Counted from the stretch's first letter, positions 12,601 to 25,900 are shown. The stretch: DNA of 64,000 nucleotides from Micrasema longulum (GCA_022494885.1 JAGVSM010002426.1:62001-126000); one strand, 5' to 3'. A program made the numbers and translations. Notes: generated by a model not told the origin, from the sequence alone.

Positions 12601-15600
12601 TTCATAAAAAAATATTTGTGAAAATCTTGCCGAAAACTTGAATTATTCATTACTTGATTACCTTGACACAAGTAATTATTAATATTTCTGTATAAACTTT
12701 CAGTTTTTATTTTCAACATTCCTACCGAAAAAATACAAAGCCAGACACATTTTTTATTTTTTCACAAAGCAAAATTCTGAATTCCCCTTCAAACACACCT
12801 CTCTTATTTACTTCGAAGACAGTGGTTTGTTTTTTCTGAAAGAGTGCTAGAACCCACTCTCTTCTGTCTTCTTCCTTTTCTTCTATTTCTGGTCTGTTCT
12901 CTCGTTTCCCCTACCGAAGGGGACACCAATATCGCTCGCTTGTCTTACGGTTCACTGGGTTTTCTTTCAATTTCAGTCCTGCCACTGTATAAAGTTGGCA
13001 GTTTGTAGGTATGTGTATCAGTTTGTGTTCAAATGCGGGCGGCATGTGTGTTAGTACTCGGATACCTTTATTTTCGGGCTTAGCGATTTTTGCGACGGTT
13101 TTAGAGTCGCGTATTTTCCTCGAAATTCCTGTCATGATGGATATAGAAAATATGAGAAAACTTTTCATCACGATCTTCACTTGAGTTTTAAATATTTTGA
13201 AGAATCATTAAACCTTTTTACACAAAAATATTTGATTAAGTTTCATGTCCATTTTCATCTTCATCATATTTTTTTTTTTGCGTTTATTTTCAATCATTTA
13301 AAAAAAAAAAATTGTACCTATAATGTTTATTCATTTTTGATAGTTCAATGTAATACTGTGGACTCAAGTGTTTGTAGGTAATTGTTATATTAAAACCACT
13401 TACAAAAAATAGAATTTTATAACTTTTATCTCTTATCTTGGCTGAAAGAAAAAAATACAAAAAATAGCATACCGTGACGACGGGAAATCATCCTTAAGCG
13501 TTTCCATATAACAAAATGGCTTCCCAGAAATGATGTGTTGTTTTGATTGCGCCGTCTTCTTTTCTAGTCATTACAGTACCTTCTCCCTGACTGTGGCGTG
13601 ATTGCCAGCGATTTCCGAACAAGCCACTGTCAAATATTACCGAACGCTGTCGTATAGACGAGGGTTTACGAACGACCATGCTTAAGTACCTTGGATTGTA
13701 TTTTTCCTCCCGCGCATGACCGGGGAATGGAGAAATTGCGTGAACACAGATACCTTTGTGTGTTTCAAATCAATCTAAATACCTTCGCGATAACATATCC
13801 GAAGATTCTTATCGGATTAGAATATCTTAATCAATACGGCGTTCCTAATCCTATTACCCTACTTTGTGTGAGATTCCACTCAATAAGCCAAATTAAATTT
13901 ATTGCCTCCGCATGTACGAACGTTCTATGTTGAGTTATGTGGACGTATATTTTTTTTTATTAAATAAAATTCATAAACAAAATTTAACAATATTTAGCTT
14001 GCGCCAAATTAATGAATAAAAAAATATCGGCTCGTTTCTAATACAAATGGAAAAACAAAAAAATTTCACAAAAAATCATGTAAACACAAAAAATTTAACT
14101 AAGCCAAAATTATAAAAAAAACAGTATTACTATAATTCGGAAACTTTAAAGTCTTTTTTTTTTATTCAATGGCTGCTGAAATGAGTATTTTAGTTCTTGT
14201 TTACTACTATATAAATAGCTAGTAATTTCTTCCTTATCTAGATATAACTTTACTATAGTGCTTTTTATTATTTGAACGATTTCAACCAGGGCGATGTTTT
14301 TTTAAAGTTTTCATCCCATTTAATGTGATAAAACGACCTAAAACCGTAAAACTTTTTCATTTTGTATGCCTACTTCTAGGTAAGCAAATGATAAAAAGGC
14401 ACACAACTCTATTTTTTTAAGAAAACCCCGCTTCTTTTATATGTATACGTCTTTTCAACCACGCGCGATGAATTATTTCGACTACTGATATGTTCATTTT
14501 GTATTAGTTCGTTGAATTCTCTCTCTTAACACATATAAAAAACTGTTACTCCATTATGAAAAAACAACACTAGGTGTATGATCAAAGCATTATTTATAAC
14601 AATTTTTCATAATGTTTTGATTGAATAAAATAAAAGTTTGTAATGGTTTTTATTGGTGTAAAATGATGAATTAAATGTATAATTTATCTTTTGTTTTGTC
14701 TTGAATTGTTTTTTTTTTCATTTATATTCCTACATATGATCTTAATCGATTATTAACGACAGTATCATTAATTACAAAATTATGATATTACGTACTGTTG
14801 TTTTACTTAGAGATGTTTGCGTATTAATTGTCCTGAGTTTTATAGCTTACGTGGGCAGTTAACAATGTTACTAGGTCCATTCTAGTGCTACAACAAAATG
14901 CATTGTAAGCACATGAATATTGTATTCTTCAGGAAATCCCTGTAATTCACGGAAAGCCGGTCTGACAGTTGCACAGTTTGTGCTGAATGAGCTCTATGTT
15001 ATCATTGCCCCACACTGAAATGCAAACAATCGTTTGTGTTTCTATTCCAACTTCTTGTTTGCCTACAAATTAATATGCTCTGAATAAATCTTTTATTAAT
15101 ATAAAATACGTACATTGCGTACTTATTATTTATAATAATGATTTGGTTTACAAAAATCAAATAATAAAACACATTACTTATAATTATTACTTATAATTAG
15201 TTCTGGGTGCAGAATTATGAAAAAAGCGGTTGAAATGTAAAATATAACCATAACACCCGGGACGAGTGTTTACGACTAAATGGCTACTCTCAAATATTTT
15301 TTTTGAAAAAAAAAATATCCCATAAAGCAATTTTTGGCATGTTTTTTACCACGCCCGAGGTTTCAGGTTCAAAACCTGGTAGAATCAATTGAAAAAAATT
15401 GTTTCATTTAAATAATTCATTGACAATTCTTGATGGAATTCCATTGTAATGATGCAATTACTTATATTTCCATATAAGTTATTAATTTAAAAAATACTCG
15501 GTACACTTCCACTTATTTATTTTGACCAATTAGCGCTTTCACCCTCTAATGTGCATCTTCAGACTGGTGAATATTATACAGTGTAAGGGTAATTTATATA

Positions 15601-15718
15601 AAACTAAATATTATCTTAAGTGTAGGTACATTTAAAAATTAGTTGAAAAAGATACAATACGCAATATTGCAATGGAACAGAGTGAGACAATTTATTGAAA
15701 CATGTGTTGGCGGCGGTG
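9661..15718. other. non-coding stretch, mostly AT-rich
   Basis: No exon was recognised. Blocks at 10440-10680 and 11180-12130 are less AT-rich and look non-repetitive, without protein similarity that I can see. Homopolymer runs occur at 13268-13308 and 14153-14163. At 15350-15385 the fragment 'ggtttcaggttcaaaacctgg' resembles a box B and is also a small hairpin, but no box A accompanies it. Confidence 0.45.
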
Positions 15719-15886
15719 AAATATTCTATTATATGAAATATATTTATTGTTTTATTACAATGTACAGGGTCTAACTAAGGGGGCTGATAATTAGCTAACT
15801 AAGGGGGATAATAATTATTAGCCCCCTTAGTTAGACCCTGTACATTGTAATAAAACAATAAATATATTTCATATAATAGAATATTT
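15719..15886. repeat. long near-perfect palindrome (75-bp arms, 18-nt spacer)
   Basis: Arms 15719-15793 and 15812-15886 are reverse complements with a single mismatch (15786/15819). The spacer at 15794-15811 contains another copy of the arm's inner motif ctaactaaggggg, so that 13-mer occurs directly twice and once inverted. The right arm abuts a LINE 3' fragment. A transcript across it would fold into one long hairpin. Confidence 0.9.
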
Positions 15887-16510
15887 TCTTAAAGAACACC
15901 CTTAAAACTCTCTTCTGTTCCCTAGTTCGCCCGCACCTAGAGTATTCCTCTGTTATCTGGTCTCCATTTTATGATGTTAACATTAAGAATATTGAATCAG
16001 TTCAACATCGATTTTTGAGAAAGATAGGCTGGAGGTTGGGCTTATCCAGAGACTTATATACGTATAATGAGTTAGAAACTACCTTGAATATATCTTCTTT
16101 CAAGACCGTCGAAATAAATCCGATCTTATAGTCCTATTTAAAATTCTCAACTCACTCTTTGATGCGCCTGAACTACTGAGCTCAGTAAAATTAAATATCC
16201 CAACTAGAAACCTCAGACAAAACTAACTCTTTCGTACTGATATCCATAGAACTAACTATGGTTTTTATTCCCATATGCCCAAAATTCTTAGGTCTGCCAA
16301 CAAACATACTAGTCTTGATTTCTTTGATAACAAGTTGTCTTCTTTCAAACGATCATTGAATCAAATTCAATTATAAACACCTCTCTCCTGCTTCCAATCC
16401 CACAAAGTTTACTATTAACCATTGAGTCTTTCAACTTTTTTTATAAAAATTTTCTATGTATAAATGTGTCCATAAAAAGGCCCATTGGGCGTTTACATAA
16501 ATAAATAAAA
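15887..16510 (+). mobile_element. 3' part of a decayed non-LTR retrotransposon (Jockey/CR1-like)
   Basis: The forward frame near 15920 reads VRPHLEYSSVIWSPFYDVN, then NIESVQHRFLRKIGWRLG. This is the thumb/C-terminal signature of Jockey/CR1-type reverse transcriptases (LEY...W.P, I..IES.Q..F.R). After shifts it continues with a 'LIVLFKILNSLFDAPELL'-like block, a 'RNLRQ' / 'RTNYGFYSHMPKILR' block and a final SFKRSLNQ before the stop. The 3' UTR ends with cattgggcgtttac and ataaataaataaa (to about 16509). Frameshifts and in-frame stops show it is inactive. The ORF starts mid-domain exactly where the palindrome ends. Confidence 0.75.
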
Positions 16511-19500
16511 ACACACTGGTTTGACACACAATACTTGACAAAAACTAAGACGAAAAAATAATGTTTATAAAATCGCTCTGGGAAATATACTAGACGATGA
16601 CATAACATTAACCAAAAATGCAGACATACACAAACATTATTTCAGACAATTACTACACTACCATTTTTAAAAAGCAAAAACAAAAAAAGGGTTGTCAAAA
16701 ATACTATACAATGGACTTAAATCACTACAATGACTTACCTTACCGCATTGCACCGGAGACAAATTTTAAATTAACCTGAAAAAGCACAAGATGACTCCAC
16801 TAACCAGACGAGACAAAACATAACTAGACCTTATGCTATTTCTTATATGACTCTAACGGGCTTATTTAAAAAAAAGAATTTTTAAATTGAAGGAAAATAA
16901 AAAACCTGTCTTGGCGTTTTACAACAGAAATATTGTATTTTTGTAACTAACCTAAACTGGACCTAACCCGGTGGCTGTTGGTTCAGGTGTTTCCAAAGAG
17001 CTAATTTTCAACCAAACAATACGTTAAACGTTGAATTGGGTAGCTGATTTCACTATTACGTGGGTATTCTACGAAAAAGCACTAAGTCAAAATTACTACT
17101 TCTGAGATAATTAAAGTTCAAAGTTTGTAACGGAATAACTTTTTTTAAAAACTAAACATTACTAAACCAACTTGACGAAATGGTAAATTGATTTATTGAC
17201 TACATTTTGTTTAATAGTTTAATAAATAAAAACTGAACTGTCATAATTTTTTTTTTGAAATAACAGTGAATTGACATGACTTACTGCATTTTCGCTGATA
17301 CATAATACCACAGTAAGGAATTCAAACTAAAGTCACATTGTACCTACTATAGTCACTTTGTGAGAAATGTTTTTTTTCTTTAATTAAAAAAGTTATGTAA
17401 TAATTTTGTCTAATGAACAGTACCTATTACATAAAAGGTAAAATAATAATTAGTTAGTAAAAAGAGAAAGGAAAGAAAACAATAATTGCCACGTTCGCCC
17501 TGAGTGAAACATGTAGACATCACTTACTAGACATCTCCAGGATATGTCGCCGACCAACAATCTCACCTTTCCTCAAGTCAGTACTGCTCCATAAGCTCCG
17601 CTGAATACATCTGAAATATTGTTATTGATGGCCCACTAGTACGGCGTCCCTTGTTCCTTGGTGATTTTTTACTGAACGGATTTATGTTATATTGACTCAT
17701 TACAGAAAATATCTCGACTTGTAGTGTAAATAGGACTTAGTGCGTTTTTGCAGATTTAAGAGTATCTATTTAACAGTATAACCTCATCATTAAAGCAAAA
17801 CAGTAAAATTTTGATTACGTACTTTTTCGCAGAATACCCACGATTAGGCGGCGATATGAACATTGTTTACTCCTAAAGCTTATGCAATCGTCGATACACA
17901 TTAACAAGGCAAAAATATGTATATCGACGCTGGAATGAAAAAAGTTACCAAGCGACGTGTAGCAACTTTACAGAAGAGCCAATCAAAGGTTTTTTTTATT
18001 AATGAAGAATTAACGAATCACGCCAAAATAAAACGTATGCATGAGATTTTTTTATTTTAATAGAAATGAGTTCACGTGGTTACATACTTTTTTCTTAAAT
18101 TGTAAATTTAAAAATAAAACATTTTTTGTAATAAATCAGCTCTACGTATTTGCGTATAATTACGTGTATCTTATAAAAAATAGTTGGATACAGTATACTA
18201 TAATCAAGAGGGGTAGCGGTCCCACGGGTAGTGTCAAGAACTCCGGATCAGGAGGTCAGAGGTTGGAATTCCGTTCTTCCACAACTTGTTACCCATTTTT
18301 CAACACATTTTTTTGCGACTAAAGAAAAAAATCCTAAAATTTAAACATTTGAGTAAAACATTTTATTAACTTTTTTTTTCTTAAAATAGTACAAACTTAA
18401 AATCTGAATATTTTTAAATTAATTTTAATTGAATTATAATTAAAATATATACTAATTATTAATATTTCAAAACAATATATGTTCACTTGAAAGCTAAAGC
18501 GAAAAATATTACACATAACAAAACTTACATTTTTAATTTCAATTTTTTAGAACTAGAAGATTTATTGATATGGGTTTATGTAAAATCACCTACAACACAA
18601 TGACTTAACCACCGAGGCAGCACATTATCCTATCAAACCACGACAAACTCAACTTAATTGTGTAATTTTAGTTTGTAAGCTTAGAAAAACAGTATTTTTA
18701 AGATTTAAATTACATTTTTGAATCGAAATAGTTACAACAATGTGCATTAACTTGTATTTTACATATTTTTCAAATATAAAGTAATTTGACATTTGAGTAA
18801 TTTAAGAAAACGACGTAGAATTAAAATTTACCTTGACTTATTTGAAAAAGGCCACGTTAATAATTTAAATATTCAATCCAACCCTATTTCTCATATCTTT
18901 TGGAAACTAAGCATTTTTTATGTTTTTGATTCCTGTTTGGAGTTTGATTGTATCAATTATTTTATCGGGTTGATTAAAAAATTATCAGTTTAATTATGCT
19001 TTCAATAATTTATCGCATTTTTGTTTAAATCGAAAATAATCGTATGGAAATCCTATCGTAATCTATTCAAAATGCCCGCCTACTTTTCCGTTTAAATCTC
19101 GTTATAGCAGTTATTACCAGCCAGTTAGTTTCCGATAAGTTCATTATCTGAAACTAACCACCCTTTAACTGGATTAATTTGGTCACTAATAATTTAATAA
19201 CCACCAGCTTTACTTAATTTTGGTTCGAATTTTTCAGTATAAGACTAGCGCAAGGGACAGGGGTTAATTTTATTTACGATTGAAAATATTGTTTATTGAT
19301 TTGGCGTTTATTTTGTAGAACTCTATATTTATACTTTTAATGTAAAAAGTTCAGTAGCCTCAAATCAGAGTTTGATTTTGATATTAAAAGAATAAAAATA
19401 TTTTTTCACAAACAAAATAAAAAAATAATTATGTAAGCAGATTTATAAAAATATTTATCAAAAACTTGATGATAGTAAAAAATTGGAGTAATAGGCCAGG

Positions 19501-20190
19501 TGCACAGTGATCAATTTACTAGAACTAGCTCCCTGTTAGTCCATAACCTTAAAATTTAGTATAACGATATAATTTTTATTTTATTCAAATAAAAAAATGG
19601 TTGATGTTAGCAATTCTTCAAAACATTTGCGTTAGTTAAAAACACACATTGTTCAAATTATAAATGTAATTATACAATTATACAATGAGCATTGAATCAA
19701 AATATTTAGAAAAAATAATGAATCTATGATCGAGTTGCAAAACTTGCTGAAAAAGACAAAATCATCAAAGTTTACTCGGAAGCCTTAAACCACATTTTTA
19801 TTTTAATTTATTGACTAATCAGATGCGTCAACCTTCGTCCTGCATAACAGTGATTTATTATTATACGTTTTCAGGAACCGCATGAAATTGTACAAAATTT
19901 GGAGAGGAAAAAAATTAAGCCTCATCTCATTGGAAATGCTAAGTTTATTTTACAATTCTATTTTAGCGAGACTAGGAGATATTGTTTTAAGCAGATTATT
20001 TTTTTTTATCTCAATAGTATAAATAACCTGTTTAATATTGAAATATAAACAAAGTTGAAACAATTTCATAAAACTTCGTTACTGTTTGTGAAATATTAGG
20101 ATTAAAACGACTTGTAAAACTTAAAATAATAACACGACCTTTCCAAGCTTTTGATAAGTTGAATTTTACAAGATGTCGCTATAAAATATA
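16511..20190. other. AT-rich non-coding stretch
   Basis: No coding exon or complete element was recognised. At 18212-18290 there is a GC-richer, tRNA-like patch (ggtagtgtcaagaactccgg followed about 12 nt later by agaggttggaattcc) that may be the head of a worn SINE. Its 3' side does not match the other SINE families in the window. A short block at 17490-17660 is less AT-rich but unidentified. Confidence 0.4.
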
Positions 20191-20294
20191 TAAACTTATA
20201 ATATTAGAAATCAAACACTGATTTGAGTCTACTCAAATCAGTCTACTGAACAGTAGACTCAAATCAGTGTTTGATTTCTAATATGATAAGTTTA
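20191..20294. repeat. palindrome (41-bp arms, 22-nt spacer)
   Basis: Arms 20191-20231 and 20254-20294 are reverse complements with one mismatch. The spacer carries a third copy of the arm end (actcaaatcagt), so actgatttgagt/actcaaatcagt can also pair with only a 2-nt loop. A nested hairpin gtctact-gaac-agtagac is present as well. Several alternative cruciforms are therefore possible. Confidence 0.9.
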
Positions 20295-20436
20295 AATATG
20301 GAGTTCTACAAAATAAACAACAAATCAATAAATATTTGTATGTATTAACATGTATTTGTAACATTATAAAAAGTATTTTTAGACAGAAGTAAAATATAAT
20401 TCATTGATATACATAATTTTTCCAAATTAAAACAAT

Positions 20437-20655
20437 TAAGGCAGGTGACGTGGTGCAGTTGGTTAGACGGCCAACTATGAAACTGGCGTCGCGGGTTCGA
20501 TTCTCGATAAAAAAATCCATGAAAGATTTTTTCCTCAATTGGTCTGGGTGTTGTGGTGTATTTGTCGTTACCTCCTTTCATATCCCTTCTTTCCTACCTG
20601 CTGACAAGCCTCGAAATAAAAGCTTAGCGGGTTATTTCTTTTTTTATTTAAATAC
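20437..20655 (+). mobile_element. SINE-B, tRNA-derived, copy 1
   Basis: The head has a clear box A (gtggtgcagttggttagacg) and box B (gcgggttcgattctcg) at tRNA spacing. A body follows with ggtctgggtgttgtggtgta, then cctgctgacaagcctc and aagcttagcgggttatttct, and a T/A-rich tail. The whole order is repeated at 30318-30530 in the same orientation. It is not a functional tRNA gene: the acceptor ends do not pair and a SINE body continues past the TPsiC arm. Confidence 0.8.
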
Positions 20656-23600
20656 TTTAAACACACCCCCCTTTAGCTATATACTTTATTGTCATAGTTT
20701 TTAATATGAAATTGTATACATTTTTATTGACAAACCAAACTTTGAGTCAATAGCGCAAATTGTCGAGATTTTTCATCGAAAAATAATTTAGGAGTGCGAG
20801 CTCCGGCATATTAATCACTGCGCGGCTGCGTGCATAAAAAGGTGCATGAATATAGCAAGATTGCTCTATCCAAAAATAAGGTATTGATTTGTCTAAAGTA
20901 ATAATAATAATTATCATAATGACAATATTTTATTCCAGTAAAACGGCATAATGATACAAAGCAAATTTTATAATTTTTTAGCCATTTTGAAAAAAAAAAT
21001 ATTTTTTAAATTTCTGTATTTATTTATTTTTTAATTCTAATAAACCTATCTACAAGTTAACGGTTTTTTTATATTTTTTTTACACATATAGCTGGTTGAA
21101 TATTGCCCTTCTCCGATAATTGAGCTGGAATAAGAATACGATTATCAATAAATAAAGTTTTTTTATCTTGATGCCCTTTATTTAGACGTACACATATATT
21201 TTTTAACAATAGCATAAGACTTTGTATTATTGAACAAAACAGAAATATTGGCGTTTACAAGCCAAATTTTTAAAGGGTTAAAGGACAGCAATAGTCAAAA
21301 TTGAATCAATTATTTTTTTTAAATATAAAGAAATTAGGATAACCATAAATATGATAAAAAATAAACGGGTTTTTTATATTATTATTATTATTATTGTATC
21401 TGTTAATAAAACCGAAGCGTTGTTTTATTGTGTTGTACTAACAAAAAAGTTTTCATTTTTGTTAGGACCACATCCTTTTGTTATATTTTGTGACTTTTTG
21501 AGGATTTTTTATCGCCGTTCTTTCCCGAGTTTTCCTTTCTAAATAATTTGTCGTAGGTCCTAGAGACGGAAAGAGCCGTCGGATAAATCTGCCTCTGCGC
21601 CGCGCCCTATATACTTAGCCCGTATCCGGTTCGTGTTTCTAATACCCTTTAATTTATCACGTACTAAGTAAGGGACGACCCTTTGGTATTAAAAGTGCGA
21701 GACCGCTTAAACTTGCCGCCCCCGCTCTCGTTCCAGCTCCAGTTAGGCTCCACTCCGACCCCGCCTAACTCCCCAGCTTTAATCTCCTAAAACACGTCCT
21801 ATGCAAGTTTTTGGCTGTAACTTTACCTAAAAACTCTCGTGTTATTAAATTTTCTACAGTGTGTGTTTGTGTTACCTTCGTTACTAGAATTAAATAATTA
21901 ATTTTATAAATCATCATAATATATACTCGTGCGTATTGATATTTTTTCTCCGTGCTTTATGTTTGAATTTCATCGCTCATCATTCGCGGCTCAGGAAAGT
22001 CGTAGGGACCATTTTTGCTTTTGCTGGTTTAATTAATTATAAAATTTGAGCCAGTCTTAATTACTGCAAAAGTTAAGTTGAAACCAGAACGACCTCATTA
22101 TTTACGGCTTACGTTTCATGAAAAAATTCAACCACACGTAAAACGGCGAAGTCGTTTTGTTTTGTAACTTAATTTTAATTTCGGTCCGAAGTTTTCATCG
22201 CGGTATTATTTTAAACGCAACAATATAAGCTTGTTTGTAATTTCTTATCGAAATATCTTTATTCATTACACGGGCAATTTTTGTCGAAGAACCTTCTCGA
22301 TTAAATTTAGGATAAGTATGAGCTGCGTAGTTACATTCGAGACTGAACTAATGACTTGTGTAATCCCAAATATACAAATTCCTATCGCGCTTTACGAGTA
22401 TATTACAACTCCCGCTAATGGCGCGTGCCTCCAAAATTATACTAGTAAATGAAAAGTTATTTTCCTGTATGTGTGAGTGTCTAGGTACATAAATGTGGAA
22501 TTAAAGGAGGGACCTAACCATGATCCGAGGCTTAGAACACCAACTAGCCTAGTAAACTTCGTTTTCCAAACTAATCTGAGCGTACCTTCCCTCCTAATCT
22601 CCGCCATAATAGAGTACTTTGTTCATTCTCATGTTTAACGTCTTACGATTACTTAAAGCTTTAAACGATTTTTGCGAACATTTCAAAGTTTTCCTACCCT
22701 CATTTGATTGATCCAACGAACTTCTTGTTTTGCCGTTCTCGGTAAAGAGTACTCGATCACTTTTCTTTACTTAGAAATCCCGACTTAAGCCCCACTGGAG
22801 TTCGGCAATTTCTAAACTTCCAAATATTATTATTAATATTTACCAAATCAATCTCCGTGAAAGAGGTTTATGCGATTGGAAAAAAGTGCTGAAAAGATAT
22901 AATTTGATCTTTCGTGTAGCCTAAAAATCAAAGCAAAAAGTTGATCTTAGAGTTTTCATACGATTTTTTCGGTAACCACACTGCCGTTAGAACCTTAAAT
23001 GATATAGTAATAATTGGCTTTTAAATTAAGTATTTTTATAAAGTAAATATCATTTCAGTTATCAACAAAACAAATATTAAGTTAAACTTACGTTTTCTTA
23101 GAAGGAAATATATTTAAACGTTTCCGATTGACAAAATTCTCCACGAGGGAAATAAAATTTGAAATGGAAAATCGTTTTATGAATAATAAATAAGCCTATT
23201 ATCGTTATTTGCCCGCGATTACATAGAATATTCACAAAATAAATTTGAACGACCCTCTTACCCTGTATTGTCAGACATTTGCGCAAAATCAATAGCGTCC
23301 TACTGTTTTTCCCGCCTTTGACATATAGAGCCAACGTACGTATATACCTTTACTCGTGTGTATACGTATTAGCATCCAGTGTTGCCCTCTCAAATATTAT
23401 GATTTCGGGAGCGCGTCACTCAAGCGCGCTAAGCTTCCAATTTTAATTTTACGCGCCATGTGCATTAGAGGCCCTTCAGCGGTGGCAACACTCGACTGAA
23501 TGTCGGTTGATGTTTTCAACAAAATTATTTTACGCGCGAACGTTTAATTCATTTTCGTTCCTAAATTATTTCAATTGAAAATTCAATTCTATTAAACAAA

Positions 23601-23854
23601 CTTCCATTTTTTTTACATAATACAACATTGCGTAAAAATGTGGCTGGGTGGTTTATTTGTTTGTTTGTAAGTGATTCCTATTCTGATGATCATAATGCCG
23701 TTAAACTTTTTGTTAAACATAGTGGTTATTCAATATCTGGTACGTTGAGCTATAAAAATCATCATTATTTTGTCTCTTTCCACATCGAAAAATACATAAG
23801 CGACTGTTTTGTAAAATTATCATATCATATCTTGATCATCTCTTACATTAATGT
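20656..23854. other. non-coding stretch with a CpG-bearing, less AT-rich block
   Basis: 20656-21540 is AT-rich and includes an (att)n microsatellite at about 21376-21395. From 21540 to 22830 the DNA is clearly less AT-rich, with clustered CpGs (ctgcgccgcgccctatatac, gccgcccccgctctcgttcc) and pyrimidine-rich runs. It contains no transposon hallmark, and its frames do not look coding. Another CpG patch lies at 23330-23560 (gggagcgcgtcactcaagcg). These are candidate regulatory or conserved non-coding blocks, unproven. Confidence 0.35.
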
Positions 23855-24015
23855 AAGTTGATCAGTCTTACGCTTCAAGTCCTAGTTCAGGGACATGGAA
23901 ATATTGCAGAGTAGAACCACTCTAACTAAATATTCCATGTACACCCGCAGAGAGTAGAATCCGGGCCCTCAACCACGGTAGGCGAATTTACCAACCTTTT
24001 TACTACAGGCCGGAC
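23855..24015 (-). mobile_element. SINE-A copy 2 (3' end missing)
   Basis: The reverse strand has the family's head-to-body order: aaccatgg-like remnants, ggcccggattctac in the box B position, the middle motif ggaatatttag, then ctgcaatatttccatgtccc and gaactagg. The family's terminal ccaatgcagtgc block is absent, so this copy is 3'-truncated or worn. Confidence 0.5.
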
Positions 24016-24193
24016 ATTTTCTCCTCAATTCCAGTTCTTTAATAGTTTATTGAAGAGTAGCTATCGATTCAAAAACACTTATTCGGGGTTCGAGTTCTAT
24101 TTCATACAATAAACTGAATTATTTTTCCGCTTGGATACAAAAAAAAAAGCCCAATGCATAACTAACTTATTGTTGGATTTATTATTGGAGAGT

Positions 24194-24298
24194 ATGTCAG
24201 AACTTTGGGACGAGAACCTGACATGGGAATACGCAAAGGAGTTGGCAGCCAATAGAGATGCATGGAGGCTCTTTGTGGATACCGTTTCCTCCAACTAG
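24194..24298 (+). pseudogene. C-terminal remnant of a retroelement-like ORF
   Basis: A 34-codon frame ends at a TAG (24296-24298). It reads MSELWDENLTWEYAKELAAN followed by RDAWRLFVDTVSSN. An 'A.(D/N)R..WR..V' ending just before the stop is a recurrent C-terminus of LINE-encoded polyproteins. The frame is open upstream as far as LLDLLLE. There is no splice context and no other matching element part nearby. It may instead be a chance frame. Confidence 0.3.
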
Positions 24299-25334
24299 GG
24301 AGTGGACATGGAATGAATTTATGTTTTATTTATTTACATGACAGGTATAAAATTAAAAAGTTTTATGGTGAAATAAGTTATATGTCGGTACTTATTTAAT
24401 AAATAACAATTGAAAATAAAAAAGTGTCGCATGACTGTAAATAAATAATATGACTAGAAATAAATAAAGAGATAAAATGTTGCATAAAAGAAGGTAAATA
24501 CATAATTAAATGTGTAAGAAAAATTAAAACGGTTTTAAAGAAGAAAATATGTTTATTGTATGTATTATATAAGTTTAAACGGGTAAATTAAAGAGAAAAA
24601 ATTGCAGTCATTTTTTAATCATTCGAATAATGTAAACTATTTTAATTTTATAGCCGTAAGAATTTTTCTCTGAAAACTGACAATGAAAAACGACGCATTT
24701 TAATATCTCTTTTCTGATTTCGGAGCCGGTGTAGTCTGATGATTGGAAAATTTGTCGGAGAATTATTGAAGTTTAATACTATTTTTATTTTTTCTCATTT
24801 TATTTTTATAAAATCATTAACGTGATTTTTGCGATAATTTTTTAATCAATATCTATATTTGTAAAATATGGTAAAGCCATGTTCAAAATCATTAAATTAG
24901 TAAAAAAAATATAATTGAATGTAGCATCTCAAAACCTGAGCTGTCAAAAACCCTATAGAATGCGAAAATTGTAAGACATTAACCTAGTTTACAGCTATTT
25001 CTAAAATGCTATTGATTAAAATTTTCATATTTAAAACTCTTGTTAAAATTCAATGATTTAACGATATGATTAATCCGGTTTAAAATAATAAGCGAATTAA
25101 GTTAAAACATAACATTTAACCTACGCAAGTATGCAAATTAAAAATAATTTTATTGCCTGGTGGCATGCAATCGAAGCGGCTTTTCATTTCCTACCTTTAA
25201 ATCGGTAACTAATAATACATTTTCTAATTACAGCATTTATTTATTTTATTTATGTACGAGTTTTATGTACTGAGTTCATATGTAACTCAACTCGTTTGCG
25301 AACATTTATTTGTTGCCTTAATTTGTTACAGGAA
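24299..25334. other. AT-rich non-coding stretch
   Basis: The DNA is strongly AT-rich, rich in aaataaat-type words at 24330-24600, possibly a worn 3' UTR belonging to the preceding ORF remnant. Nothing else was recognised. Confidence 0.45.
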
Positions 25335-25556
25335 AAAAGGAAAACAGGGCGTATGACCTGTTATTGGCTAGTTTGTGTGGCCATTTTAAACATTTTGTAA
25401 CCATTTACTATTCTGCTTTAAACATCCACATTTCTTCAACTCTTGTATCTGTTGACTTTCATGAAATAAATGAGCTGACACCTTTATCATGTGTGTAAGA
25501 CTCATCTGGTTTTCTACATCCAACCTGTCTACAAACTTTTAGGCATACTCAAAAAA
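25335..25556 (-). repeat. Rep-1 copy 2 (reverse), with an inverted terminus
   Basis: On the forward strand the blocks run in reverse-copy order: gacctgttattggctagttt, ggccattttaaacattttgt, acatccacatttcttcaact, gagctgacacctttatc. They are followed, unusually, by a forward-oriented Rep-1 end (aacctgtctacaaacttttag ... actcaa). The body and this end therefore lie in opposite orientation. This copy is head-to-head with the forward copy starting at about 25557. Confidence 0.6.
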
Positions 25557-25900
25557 TTGTTGATTTAACTAACTGGTATAAAATAAGTATAAAAATAGAA
25601 AAACTGTTTTCAGTCGTTGCCTAGTTGGCTAAATGTTTCAGCCTTTTACTTACACAAGTTAACAAAAGTAAGAGTGTTGCAAATGGGGATGTTTAAACAA
25701 AGACAGAATTGTGAATTTTACACAGTGTTTGATTGGCTTCTTAAACAAGCCAATTACATGTCGTCAGCCCTGTCAATTCTTAGACTTCTATATTCCCTTC
25801 TCAAAAATATTTTCCTCTTTTATGCAACAAATTTAGATCTGAATAACTCCCTAGGGAAGAAATCCAGCCTGTCTTCCAACATTTAGACAAACTCAATATT
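25557..25900 (+). repeat. Rep-1 copy 3 (forward), near full length
   Basis: It contains gttgcctag, a body with gggatgtttaaacaaagaca and ttttacacagtgtttgattg, then cagccctgtcaattcttaga and tattcccttctcaaaaatat, ending in aatccagcctgtcttccaac and tttagacaaactcaatatt. It shares its 3' end with the copies at 48.1 kb and 60.6 kb. A nominal 89-residue frame here is not preserved in other copies. Confidence 0.65.

Noticed and set aside
25617..25886. 89-residue frame and similar frames in Rep-1 copies (35943-36155, 39067-39309)
   Set aside because: The copies share DNA, but the open frames differ in phase and are interrupted in other copies, so they are not conserved coding regions.
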